Assembly: GCA_029204225.1 (NCBI GenBank)
Contig: CM055113.1
Span: 3,239,194-3,303,193 of the forward strand
Source of the DNA: Diphasiastrum complanatum
Taxonomy: Eukaryota > Streptophyta > Lycopodiopsida > Lycopodiales > Lycopodiaceae
DNA length: 64,000 nt
Direction of reading: 5' to 3'
Position numbers and translations under genes: made by a program. The notes beneath the pieces are model-generated. The model was given only the letters and a program-made list of their open reading frames with translations. It searched no databases and had not been told where the DNA came from. Shown in pieces: positions 9,792 through 21,150 of the stretch; the first letter of the stretch is position 1; each line of letters opens with the position of its first letter.

Positions 9792-11715
9792 ATCTCTAGG
9801 TCCAGTGGGCCGTAGCTCTGGCGGTGGCCGTGGAGGTGTCACCTCTTGCAGCGACCAAGAGGAAGCACTTTGTCTCGTGAGAGGCTTGCATCCTTCTGCT
9901 CGTCAAGCAGTCTAAGAGCAGTCGATGCATGAGGACGCGACGACAATTGGCTAACCTATCACTATTGGCAAGTCTAGCACATGCCCATATGAGTTTCATG
10001 TCGATTGATCTTTAAATATGGGCGACAATAATGGATATTTGGTCATGAGACGAGCTCGTGAATTGACTACATTATATATTAGCAATTCTCTCAACGATTT
10101 GCGACTACAGCCACGAGACGAGAAGGATCGTATCTTAGAGCATTGCATAGGGAATTTCCATGTGACCATTTAGTTAGTAATAAATTGATGAAGACAAAGC
10201 TTGGCGATCACATGTATCACTATCGTGACAAGCTCCGTCAACAATCTTGAAGGCCAAGTAGACCAAGCAAGCCAACCTCGTGTAGCAAAAGTACTTGACC
10301 TTCGCTCACGAGTGAGTTTAGGAAAACCCCCCTAAATATGACAAGCATAAGGAAGTAGCAAGAGTAAAACTGAGCATGAATAGTATCAGTCATCTTGGCT
10401 CCAAGGGGAAACAATGTTTTAAAGATTATTTTGTGAGTAATTTTTAACCCTAAATATCATTGTTAAGTTCTATTCATTGCTTAAGTCAACTAAGTTATAT
10501 TCATAGCTCAATTGCTAACAAGTTTCTTTGATGTGTCTATAGAATGCGACTTGGCTAAAAGAATGGTCTGGTGGTACAAAAAAAAAAACCAATTTTCATT
10601 GTAAAGTTTTGGTAATACATTTCACTTTTTGGGGATTTAGAAGGGAGCTCAATAGATGCTACCCATGAGTTAATGCAACAAAGGCGTCCCTAGTAATGAT
10701 AGGCCTACCCTCTTGGAGTATTGAGGCGTAAGTGGTGGACGTACTCTCTCTTTGTTGAACCTTTTTGTGTGCATTTCTACCCAAAAAGGTAGTGTCCTTG
10801 ACAGTCCATGTTGTACACCAAACCATGCTTTTAGCCATCTATGGCAGAGTTCCAACTGACGAAGAATATAAACTCTACTACAATCTTAATTTTAAGAACA
10901 TGCATAGGGAATTGGAAAGTAGAGAAATCTTAGATCAGGTAAACCCTAACTTCTGACTTTTAGTTGAAATTACTCTTTTTTTTAAATAGGTTTGCACTGC
11001 ATTCAACTTTCACAAAATACATATATATCTCATTATGGGTTTTGCATTGCATTCAAATTTTTCAAAGCACTTATGATGGCATGTGTAGATTGATGAAGCG
11101 CAAGAGGAGCAAATTGATCAAGAACTTGCACACGATCATGAGGAGGGGACGGCAACAACATTGGTGGGAACTGGCGGCAGCGGCAGGGGTGATGATGACG
11201 AGGAAGCTGTAGGCATTCGTAGAGGCGAAGCCTTCATCTCAAATGAAAACTGAAGCTCTAAAAAACTGTAAATATTTTTTTGTAAATAGAATAGATATGC
11301 ATGCACATTGTCATTTAGAATACGTAGCACAAAAAGCTTGAGCAATTTTGATCAATGCTAGTGCTCACCTCTTAAAAAGAGCAATAGAATCCTCTCAAGA
11401 AAAAGGGAGGTTGCATCCGATATTTTCCAACAAAAAAATGGGGTCTCCCGAGTGCAAATGAGCACCTGTGGGCCCAAAAATTTAGTTTTAATCCAAAATA
11501 AACATCGGCGTTGTGCGATGTTCACTAAAAACCCTACAAAAGTTTAGCAACGTTTGTGCGACGCCTACATTAGCGTCACACAAACATCGCTATATTTTTT
11601 TTGTTAAACACCGTAAACGTCGTCGAGCGCGACGCAGAAGTGTCTCCCGGCGACACTGTGTATTCTACACAGAAAACGGACTCGAGAGTGTTTACGACAT
11701 TTTGGCAACATTTGA
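9792..11715 (+). mobile_element. CACTA-like element fragment, copy 1
   Basis: 10385-11715 matches 42361-43330 over exons, introns and the following subterminal region. The right part is full of short GC-rich repeats around CGTCG, GCGACG and AACGTCG, which look like subterminal repeats of a CACTA element; the partner copy runs on to an ATTGGTGTG end. This copy is cut near 11715, where an unrelated repeat (also at 45125) begins. The left edge near the G18 tract is uncertain. Short exon-like stretches at 9790-10190 could belong to the same gene, but I cannot assign them. Confidence 0.55.
10837..11253 (+). pseudogene. Two terminal exons of a CACTA-associated gene
   Basis: Exon 10837-10938 reads IYGRVPTDEEYKLYYNLNF and on to ILDQ, then donor GT at 10939. 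Exon 11089-11253, after TGTGTAG, reads IDEAQEEQIDQELAHDHEEG, then Gly-rich and acidic residues, ending AFISNEN-stop. Both junctions are phase 0. The partner at 42481-42898 keeps the same exon borders and the same ending, so this is a real coding end conserved between two copies. The short acidic, Gly-rich C-terminus gives no function. In this copy about 285 bases lie between the AATGCG acceptor at 10541 and the exon; the partner lacks them. Confidence 0.55.
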
Positions 11716-11885
11716 CTCAATAGTTTGACACTCTCGTAGATACCTATTTGCGATTCTCGCGTATTTCTACAGATTGTGTGACAATGCGAGTAAATACAGA
11801 GCAACATGAATGGATCTAGATTAAGTATGGGATTTCATGAGAGAGGGAATAAATCCAACACCCCTCCTAAATTTGGATCCATGAA
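11715..11885. repeat. Dispersed repeat, partner of 45125-45300
   Basis: From GTTTGACACTCTCG through ATTGTGTGACAATGCGAG to TTTGGATCCATGAAT this matches 45125-45300 with scattered differences. In both places it lies 3' of other TE sequence. It may be an LTR piece; ends and class are not clear. Confidence 0.6.
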
Positions 11886-12152
11886 TGCCTTGATCTTCAA
11901 ATTTAATGATACACAAGCGTTGGACAATATTGACTGCTCCATGAAGTAGGACTGTCATGTTAAAATTTGTCAACAAGAAGCAGAAGCACCAAGCTTGATT
12001 CTACTTGAAGCCTTACAAAATGCGATGAGCCACAATATCACACTACAGCTTCATTACACCACCAAGATATTTAAGATTCTATTCAAGCATTTCACAAGAG
12101 CTCTACATATGATCAACAAGATGCCAATAACCTTTATTCATGTGCCCACACA

Positions 12153-13155
12153 CATTACATAAGAACCATCACAATACTAGCTCATGAAGCAATAGTCTCC
12201 TCCTCTCCTACTATCCCTCCACAATACAAAGAATGAAAAGAGCAATGAAAGGAATGCTCTCTCTATTCCGATAATGAAAATGAATCTTCTCCTAAAGTCA
12301 CTTGGAGTTCTGCGGTTCTGAGCAATTTAAGTTTCAGTTCCCACAACTTTGGAAAAGCAAATGCATTGCCAAATATTGTCGAATTACATGCAAACGTGTT
12401 CTTTGTTTCTATGTCCTTTCTGTTAAGAGGTGATTGTCTCCATTCATGGGTTTCAACTCAAAGATCATCATCAAGCATGGAAGAAGCACAAGGAATTGGT
12501 GGCAAATTGGTGGAATGCTCTTCAAAGGAATTGGCAAGTGATTTTTACCAAAGAAATCTTATCATGGACATGGTGACATTGCTACTATTGAGGATCCCTT
12601 GGCTGGTCTTCTCTTCACATGCATACCAAAGGATCCATTCTACAAGTTTCACAAGCTCCTTAGTTGATCCAATACCTTACCAAGCTAGTTTTTGAGGAGG
12701 AATTTGGCAAAATCTAGCTTGTATACTTTGTATTTCTTGTATGAGAGTAAATCTCACACGTGTGGAGTATGTTCCCATGTGTGGAAAATAGTCAAAAGTA
12801 ATTTAGTCACTCTTGAGTTAGGGGTACTTGAAGTTTTAGAGGCATCTATCCAACAATTCACACACATTACATAAAAAAGATCACAATACTAGCTCATGTA
12901 GCAATAGTCTCCTCCTCTCCTACTATCCCTCCGCAATACAAAAAATGAAAAGAGCAATGAAAGGAATGCTCTCTCTATTCCGATGAAAATGAATCTTCTC
13001 CTGAAGTCATGTGGAGTTATGAGGCTCCGAGCAATTTCATTGTTTCCAGGACTTTGGAGAAGCAAACGCATTGCCAAATATTGTCGAAGTTTTCGAAAAT
13101 GTGTTCTTTGTTTCTATGCCCTTTATGTTTAGAGGTGATTGTCTCCATTTATGGC
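12153..13155 (+). repeat. Direct repeat within the composite, two ~300-bp arms
   Basis: CACACACATTACATAA and the following ~300 bases at 12153-12450 recur at 12858-13155, about 705 bases further on, with clear divergence (more than between copies A and B of the composite). This could be a pair of old LTR-like arms or an old tandem duplication; I see neither a primer site nor a coding frame between them. Confidence 0.6.
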
Positions 13156-15100
13156 TGCAACAGATTTTTATATATGGGTAGAGATTTACGGACTTGGACT
13201 AGGATGCTTCGAACATCAAATGCTGCATCTCCTCATTTAGCCTGCACATGCTAGCCTTCACTTGAGGTGAATGCCTCAATTTTTTCTCTTCTAAAGTTAT
13301 GTGAAATTTTGAGCATAAGTTTATGTTATAGCTTCCAATAAAAAAAATACCAAGGCCTTGTATGAACTAGATCTAGAACTTCTAACTTTCAAACTTCTGT
13401 TAAATACCATGAAATGGAAGTCAAATATTGAAACCTACTACTGGAGAAAAAAATTTGTTGTTTATTTTTTAACATTGCAATTGTTGATTTACTTCCATAG
13501 ATTGCAAACATTGCTAGCACCACTAAGATGCTTGGACTTTTAGTCGCAATTATTGTCAACTCTGTATACTTATTGCCAAGGTCTCTTTACATGCCAATTG
13601 AGATTGTAAATGAATTTTTTCTTTGGTTATGTAGGTACTAACAGGAATGTCGTAGATTGGATTGGTGGAATGCCAAATGTTTGGTCTCGGAAACTGGCTG
13701 TATTTATAAGTGTGGGTGGAGGTTTTTGAGAGCATGATGGGTGAAGTAGAGGGCATAGACGTGACTAAAAAAATTGTAATCATGTCTCCGAAATAATTTG
13801 TGGTGGAGTTGAAAGGCTCTCATGAGAGTCATGAGCTACGATGGACCAACAAATCTATCACGAAGCGGTCTATGACAACAAGCTCCACATTCATAGTGGA
13901 CATCAACATGCAATCCGGGCAAGAGATGTAGATACTTGTGAATTCGGATTTGGATTTATATTTTTCCAAAACGATGTGTAAACGATTATGCAAATGCCAT
14001 CTCAGGGCAATGAAAGCCTATAACAAGCTTTTATTTCCACAACAAAAACTTGTCAACTTATTAGATCCAAAGTTCGCCAGTCTCCTCACCTTGGATTTGC
14101 CCACGTTTTGATCAACTTTCATTCAAAATTTGCCCCAAGAGAGAGGTGTGTGTGATAGTTCCCCTCCACTTATAAAATCAGCTGATCGGACTTAGAGTAG
14201 AGTTCTTCGGACAAAAAGCCTTTCCAACACTTTGCTTTCCATCTGCTAGGATTATGGCTCGATCCAACTTGTTGCCAATCTCTGAAGAGGACCCTAGTAT
14301 TTCCCCTTTGAGGAAAAACACAACTGATACTGGATATCACCCATGCTCAGTGAGTTTTCAGTTTCGAAGGTGGCCGTCCCAAAATGAAGACCAACTGCTC
14401 CATAGAAGATCTCCCCTGAAATTGCCCTTTCCAACTTTTGACTTCCTACTTGCGTCTGGTGGGCGTTGTCGCAAATGAAACCAACCCAAGAAACAGGCTA
14501 GCCATCCATCCTTTGCAAACATTGAGTCATTTTGTTGCCATTCACTTGCGAGTACTTGAACTACAAATCCGCCCCACAGATTCTGTAGTCCTCTTCGTTT
14601 GATGGTATCAGCCTTCAAAAGAAAGGTTCCTTCTCGAGCCATCAGCTCCTTGTATCACAAACAATCATGCAAACCAGACAAAGCACGAGTACTAAGACTC
14701 ACCACGAATACATACAAGTAAGACACTCAGGCAGGTTTACTAACAAGTAACAAAGACAAGGTCCCCCTTTGAGATGGTCCTGCCAACGGACCTTTGCCTG
14801 GCCGCGCCCATACAAATCGATCACAGAAAGAGCCCACATAGGACACCCCGCCAACTATCCGTGCTTTCACCATTAAGCAGCACATTGCCTCAGTCATGCC
14901 CCACCACTTTTTGGTCGATAGCCCTTGTAGCTAAACGATCGGTAGCTATCCCACACCGGCAGCTAACCACCCATGCTTTACACCCGAATTCGAGCAGCAT
15001 CTCTGTATCAATGGTTAGCCCGTACAGTTCGAATATGTCGCCCCGCACCCCACAAGGCACAGACCATGCTTACACCAACCTAATCGCAGCACACTACCTC
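12533..15100. repeat. Composite repeat, copy B (partner of 1-2575)
   Basis: Near-identical to 1-2575 in the same orientation. This copy continues at both ends: left into the diverged direct repeat (12153) and right, past 15100, through the rest of the non-coding LTR element to its PBS and LTR. It therefore shows what copy A lost. The two copies share the junction near 1485/14015 between the LTR-element part and the unrelated left part, so the composite formed before it was copied. 13870-14010 also matches 41160-41305. Confidence 0.85.
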
Positions 15101-15865
15101 ATCTGTCCTACGCGCAGATAGCTCCAGGCCCGAACCGCGAGAACTGACCGTGCTTACACCTGAAGGGCAGCACCTTGACTCATCAAGGCCCCCGTTCTTC
15201 TGACCACACCGACCGTGGACGCACCCTTGCTTACACTGTGGGCAGCACCTTGCACATCAGTTGTCTTGATGAACCCCAAACCGTGGCCATTTTCATGAGA
15301 TCCGCATAGCTAACCGGCCAGTCGGCTCTGATACCACATGTAGTGTAGGCATCCCAAAGGGAGCCAGGAACCACGACTTAGCTTCCTAGCCTTCAACTCT
15401 TGCCATCCAAACTCACTTGACATACAAGCAGCCAACTCGCCAACAACGATTAGACTTAACCAACTTGAAGTTCCGAAAACCAACAATGAGATCCAACATG
15501 GCGCCATGCCAGATCGGGGGTCCCAGTGTGGGTGACTTCCCTCCAAGCAAGCTGCCCGACATACATCAAACTTAACCAACTCGAAGCTTCGTTACAAACG
15601 AGTAACATCCATTCCAAGCAAGCGATCTGACTTACATCAGACTTAACCAACTGAAAGCTTTGTCACGAGCGCTGGAAGCCAACCTGGCGCCACGCTAGAC
15701 TAGACAGCCATAAGAACTTGGCGTCGGCTGGATTCTGGTCACAGTGGCACTTGGAGTGGCGCCGGCACTGTTGGCGCCGGGAGCAGCATGGGCGCTGCTG
15801 GCGCTGGGGACATAGCTGGCGCCAGTGGCGCCGGAAGTAAAGCTTGTAAAGGTAGCTTTATAACA
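14015..15865 (-). mobile_element. Non-coding LTR retroelement, copy 2: 5' LTR, PBS, part of internal region
   Basis: On the minus strand the LTR is 15339-15865 (527 bp, TGTTATAAAGC...ACTACA), followed after two bases by the PBS at 15325-15336 and then the internal region to about 14015, where it joins unrelated sequence. The internal region matches 31104-32600 inverted and has no recognisable Gag or Pol, so the element must have used enzymes from others. The LTR holds a GC-rich cluster of GGCGCC sites at 15757-15836. Compared with the LTR at 33587 it lacks ~680 bases that there lie between two TATGGCTG copies. Confidence 0.75.
15325..15336 (-). promoter_or_regulatory. Primer-binding site (initiator-Met type)
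   Basis: Minus-strand TGGTATCAGAGC, two bases from the CA end of the LTR. Confidence 0.85.
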
Positions 15866-17614
15866 TCCATGGTAGAGATGAACATCGCACTATTCATAAC
15901 CCTAGTTTCTATGGTAACACTACATTAGTTCTTTCCAAGTGTTGGGCAAGTATCTAGGGTCTTGCGTGGTATCAGCCTGGTATTAAAGAGCATACCATTT
16001 TGGTTATATACTTTTTTCAATACCTAAAAAAGGTGCATATCCTTGTGTATTGGCTTTGAAACCTGGCTAGAGTGGTCTAGGCTCGGGCAATACTAGGGAT
16101 ACACCATAACCTGATCAAATTTGTCCCCTTTATCCTGTGCCACCGGTGTATCAAATCAGGATATTAAAATTTATTAATATAAGCATTAAATAAGACATTA
16201 TCGAGATGCAATTTTCATTGATTATGGTAGTCTTACACTGTACGCATGCCCATCAATCCTTCCAAAAATGGAGTTTTTGGATGCATTTGCAAACGCTTTT
16301 TCACCTTTCACCTTTCAATTGTGGCGTCATCTATCACGTATTGCTACTTGCTATGTTCTCCATTGGCACTCCATCTACTCCATCCTCCATTCGCGCACTC
16401 TCCATTCTCCTTTGCTAGTTCTTGCATTCTTGTTTCTTGCATCTTTTGCGCTCTCCATGTTGTATCTCCATCCTCATTTATGGTCTGTTGGTTCTAGCAT
16501 TCTGGCATTCTGGCGCTCTCACTCATCTCCATTCTGACGCTCTCATTTATTTCCATTTGCCATTCTAGCTACTGGTGTCAATGCTGCTAGCTATTGCGCT
16601 CATCTTTGCTAGCTATTACGCTTATCTTTGTTGGATTCCAAAATGATGCAACCTCGGTAATAGGGTCGGAAATCGTCCAGAATGTTGTAGTGATAGATAG
16701 AGATTAACAGAACTCTTGACAAGTCAAGACCAGTAAGTCATGACCAAAACTTTTAAAACCCTTTATTCATAAAATCAACAAAGAAAACATAGCTGAAAAG
16801 TTTATAGTACTAATAAAGCATCGTAAAGCAAAACCTATTTTAAAACATCCACTACCACCATCCCACCACACAAAACGGTGCAAGTTAGCATAGTGAGGAA
16901 GACGTGCCAATGCTGAATGTCAGTTGTTATCCATGTACAAAATAAGTTTACTTAACTAATCAACATGCAATGTAAATGAAATTTTTTAGTCCAATCTTCC
17001 CTTACTAAAAAATGCTTATAGCGATAGGTCGAACAATATCGTTACTATATCAGGGCGAGTGCATGTTGATCAGTGTAATGGTTTTGGTCCTTATCTTTTG
17101 ATTTGATTAATCATTATACATTTGAAAATAAACTGTATAAACTATGTAACATATCGTAAACAAATAAGTAGCTTCGACCGGTACATGAAGTGTGGGGCAA
17201 ATCCATGCCATACCAATACTCGTACTTGTAGTAGAGCAAACAAGTAATGTACGGTTCTCATAACTTCTTGAGCATATCCGCTTTCCAAGAGTTTGCAAGC
17301 TATCTTATCGTTTTACTTATCTTAAACCTTAATTGTGTCTTAAAAAAACAGTATAACACAATATCTGCATGCATAAATGATAGAGTTCGTAACCACTCAT
17401 TCATACTAGGATTAGGGCAGATCCATGGCGTTCCAATCCCGATGAATGTAGAAGCTCTTTCCACAAATCCATGTACTTCTAAGAATTTTTTAAAATCAGG
17501 TTAAATCCCTTAATAAACTAAGAACATCATTATCATCTTTGAGGGTTACAATAGTACCTACGATAAGCAATGATTCTATATGTCAAGGCAATGCTTGATT
17601 GAGCAAAGGACATG
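15866..17614. other. No gene recognised
   Basis: Between the LTR-element copy and copia debris. It holds CT-rich low-complexity sequence at about 16350-16640, including a 22-base tandem duplication of TGCTAGCTATTGCGCTCATC at 16587-16632. The open frames at 16206-16540 follow this biased sequence and look like nothing known. The rest may be old LTR sequence. Confidence 0.5.
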
Positions 17615-17930
17615 TTAAAACCGGTGATCACAAGGAAAGACAAGCAAGAGCCTATACGTGGAGACAATAATCACTGCATTAAACTCACTAGACAATGCTA
17701 TCTTGACATCTCTTATGCCACTAAGATCATTTCTTGTAACAATAATATCGACATATAGAACCATAATAATGACCTTACCATCATTAAATTTGACATACAA
17801 TGAAGACACATAAGAGCTTATCACAAATCCAATAGAGTTGAGATAGATATGCAACCTAAAGTACCAAGCTCTAGGTGCTTGCTTGAGTCAATAGAGACTC
17901 TTCTTCAAGAGGCACACTTTGAAATTGATT
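17615..17930 (-). pseudogene. Ty1/copia reverse transcriptase fragment
   Basis: On the minus strand it reads KVCLLKKSLY(stop)LKQAPRAWY, then FRLHIYLNSIGF, and VLYVDIIV, which is the YVDD region with its second Asp replaced by Ile. The stop is TGA where copia RT has glycine (SLYGLKQAPR). After that the frame is lost. About 100 codons of the RT palm survive; the domains on either side are missing. Confidence 0.8.
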
Positions 17931-18264
17931 GCATCTAGGCTTAACATCCACCCGTGTGGGATCAAGTTATGTACATAAAATCATGAATCCAAAGCTAGAA
18001 TTTTGACAATTTTAACACTTTGACCTATGAAAAAATGAGCAGCCAACTTCTTTTTAATAATTAATGTCGGTTTTGCATAGTCGAAGACATTAATACTAGC
18101 AATCTTGATGGCAAAATTTTCCATGTGGAAATTTAAATAGCAAAATATGGTGGTGATGATGGATTCTTGAAATTTGGCTATTGGTCAAGAAGTGAGATAA
18201 AGCAATAATGAGAATGGATTTACCAAGAAGGTAAATCGATTTTGATAAAAGAGCTTGAAAGGCA

Positions 18265-19636
18265 TTGTGCCTTATCAACGCGTTGATAGATGATAACTTA
18301 ATACCATACATTAGTGTTGCCACCTCACCAATTCAAGCATGGAGAACATTGCAATCCATGTTCCAATTTACACCGTCAATACGAATATTGCTCTTGAAGC
18401 AAAGGTTTCACACGATGAAAATGAGTGAAGTTCAGACCATGATGATATACTTGACAGGATTAAGAAGGTACATGATTAACTATGTAATCAAAGAAATCAT
18501 TGACCATGTGGATATAGAGAGTCTACACTCAATGGATTATTAGCATCTTTTGAGAACTTGGTGACCACACTATTGGTGTGGGAAAGTACACTCTCTTTTG
18601 ATGAAAATTTTGAAATTCTCTTACAAGAGAAGTTAAGATTATACATTTACAATGAAGTCTTTCTCAAAAAGTGGAGGAAACAAGCCAACCACTAACTATA
18701 TAATAAGGTTAATGGACAAAGAAATGGAAATGGTTCCCATGTCAGAGGAAAGGTCATTGTCGTGTGTCAAACCGAGTCAAATAGCCATAGTAATGAAACT
18801 AGAGCTAGAATCAAGAGAAACACAATGCATTCATGTTGATATAGCCATAAAACACAAATCACAAATAAAGCTCCATGGAATCACCAATTAGAATTGAAGG
18901 GCACATGACCAGTCTCATTGGCTGTTTCGAGGCCTATACACCTTACAGTACCTAGAAATATATTCACCTTGGCAACAATAGCACACAAGCTATTAAAGGT
19001 GAAGGTACTGTAAGCTTAAGCTTTGCAAATGATCAGTCTAAGATACTTTCTAAAGTCCTGTATGTACCAAATTTATCTACGAATCTGCTCTCTGTAAGCA
19101 GAATCACAGATCTAGGACATAGTGTAGAATTTAAATGTGATCAGTGCAAAGTAGTAAATAGGACATGCAAGATCCTAGCACTCGGAAAGAGACATGGATA
19201 CTTGTATAAATTAAGTCATTTTTTTTCTGCCTCTAGTCAGGCGCTCAGTACTTCTATTCATGCAAATAAAAGTTTACTTTGGCATTATAGACATGGTCAC
19301 TTGAATCATGCTGATGTACAACAAATGTCTAGACAATCTATTGTTCTTGATCTCGACTATCTTCGTGATAAAGTCGAGTTACCTATCTGTCAAGACTGTC
19401 TAGTTGGTAAACAGACTAGAAAACCATTTAAATCAAGCCATCAACATATTGCTAGAGGATTGCTAGACGTTGTACATTCAGACATTTGTGGCTCGATGAA
19501 AAATCCTTCGCTGAAGGATGCAAAATATTTTATGGCCTTTATTGATGAATTTTCTAGAAGGACTATGGTGTACTTCATAAAGAAGAAATCAGAAGCCTTC
19601 AACTGCTTCAGAATCTTCAAGGAGCGTGCAGAGAAG
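18265..19636 (+). pseudogene. Ty1/copia Gag, protease edge and integrase N-terminal half, broken
   Basis: 18265-18660 resembles a copia Gag (AWRTLQSMF, MKMSEVQTM), with stops. From about 18970 one frame reads through SKVLYVPNLSTNLLSVSRIT (the segment before the integrase), the integrase zinc domain (WHYRHGHLNHAD, CQDCLVGKQ) and the start of the catalytic core (VHSDICGSM with the first Asp, FIDEFSRRTMVYFIKKKSEAF). It runs to FKERAEK at 19636 and then enters gypsy sequence, so the second Asp and the Glu of the integrase triad are absent. Long parts have no frameshift. Confidence 0.8.
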
Positions 19637-19910
19637 TCAATTATACCACTACCAAACATGAAGCCTTGGCAATGGTATATGCGGTTCAGAAGTTTCGCCA
19701 CTATCTTCTGGGAAAAGTTTTTGCCTTCTTCACTAATCATCAGGCACTGTTATACCTCATTAACAAGACTTGCACGACAGGTTGTATCACTAGATGGATC
19801 CTATTACTGCGAGAATTTGAGTTTAGAATCGTGGTTCATAAGGGAGTTCAATATTTTCTAGCAGATCATCTGTCGCGAGTCCCTAACCTACCCACCCCCC
19901 CCCCAATATG
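19633..19910 (+). pseudogene. Ty3/gypsy RNase H fragment inside a copia element
   Basis: In the +1 frame relative to the copia integrase, 19633-19890 reads EVNYTTTKHEALAMVYAVQK, FRHYLLGKVFAFFTNHQALL, and ends FLADHLSRVPNLP. This is the RNase H of Ty3/gypsy Pol (YTTTE...FRHYLLG...DHQALLYL...ADHLSR), a type copia elements do not have. One catalytic Asp is Asn here (FTNHQ instead of TDHQ). It ends at a C-tract (19895-19904), and copia sequence resumes at about 19912. The left junction GCAGAGAAG (Ala-Glu-Lys) fits both families. Confidence 0.85.
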
Positions 19911-19911
19911 A

Positions 19912-21150
19912 CCTCAGGATCCACATTGTGGACGAGAAGACAGCCTTCTTGCATGGTGAGTTAGACAAAGAGGTCTACATGGATCAACCCCCAAGATATG
20001 TCTCGAATTCACTTCCTAATTATGTATGTAGAATGCATAGGAGTATCTATGGTCTAAAGCAGTCAGCTCGACAATGGTCCAAAAAGAAAGATCAAGCCCT
20101 GAAATCCTTAGGATTCAAGCCATTGATGGCCTATTCCAATGTGTATGTAAGAATTATAGATGGGAAGATTATCATTGTGGTTGTGTATGTGGACAACACT
20201 CTCATACTCTGCAAGAGTGAGAGGCTGATTGCTAAAGTGAAGAATGACATCTCGAAATATTTCAAGATTGTAGATTTGGGAGAAGCCAAGTGCTACCTTG
20301 TCTTCCAGATTGATAGAGACTTTGAGGGAGGTAAGTTGTACATTCATCAGTCCAGATACACACAGAAAATCCTAGAGGATTTTGGGATGTTGAATTGCAA
20401 AGGAGCGAATACTCCAATGCTTGCAAAAATAGTACTGACGAACAAAAATTGTTCGAGGACTGAAGAAGAGATAGAGTTGATGCAGGTCACACCTTATAGG
20501 AAACCGATAGGATCATTGATGTACCTTGTAGATAACGCACATCCTAAAATTGCTTATGCTATGTTCAAGATGAGCCAATTTTGCATGAATCCAAGCTCGG
20601 CACATTGGAAGATTGCAACAAATTTTGCAGTGTCTTCAATTAGCAAGGGATTTTGGTTTGTGTTATTGTTGTGATGCAGGGTTCCAGATGATTTCCTACA
20701 GTGATGCTAGCTGGGCATCCCTCAAGGACGACTATAAAAGTGTCTAAGAAGGATGCACCATTGCTTCAGGAGCAGCAATTCTCTGGGTCAGCAAGAAATA
20801 GACCATTGTAGCTCAGTCATCCTGTGAAGAAGAGTACGTTGCAGCAGCAAAGATGGCCAATGAGATAATACGACTCAAATAGCTCCTTGACAACTTGGGC
20901 AAAACGAGAAACAAACCTGTGGTTTTGTAGATCGACAACACATCTGCAATGCATCTGACAAAAGACCTTGTGTTTCACTCAAATACAAAACACATCGCGA
21001 TCAAGTACCACTTGATCAGGGATCTGATTGGGAAGAAGATGTTGCAAACTACCTTCATTGGAACGAAAGACATGGCTGTTGACATTTTCACAAAGGCCTT
21101 AGACAAATGTCTGTTCGATAAACAGAGGAGCAGTGTTGGAATCGTCAAGC
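19912..21150 (+). pseudogene. Ty1/copia reverse transcriptase and RNase H, broken
   Basis: Starts in mid-RT at VDEKTAFLHGELDKEVYMDQ and continues SIYGLKQSARQW, VVVYVDNTLIL, YTQKILEDFGML and YRKPIGSLMYL, an unbroken 248 codons. The RT active site is YVDN, so its second Asp is lost. The RNase H part after 20674 is in several frames with stops: YSDASWASLKDD, ILWVSKK, AQSSCEEEYVAAAK, KHIAIKYHLIRD and TKDMAVDIFTKAL. The RT finger region that should precede it is missing, replaced by the gypsy insert. Confidence 0.85.

Noticed and set aside
15310-15650. Minus-strand open frames in the LTR at 15.3-15.6 kb
   Set aside because: Located in the LTR and PBS; same reason as above.
16206-16540. Hydrophobic open frames of 70-89 codons resembling membrane proteins
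   Set aside because: They follow CT-rich low-complexity sequence in all three frames, so the hydrophobicity is compositional.
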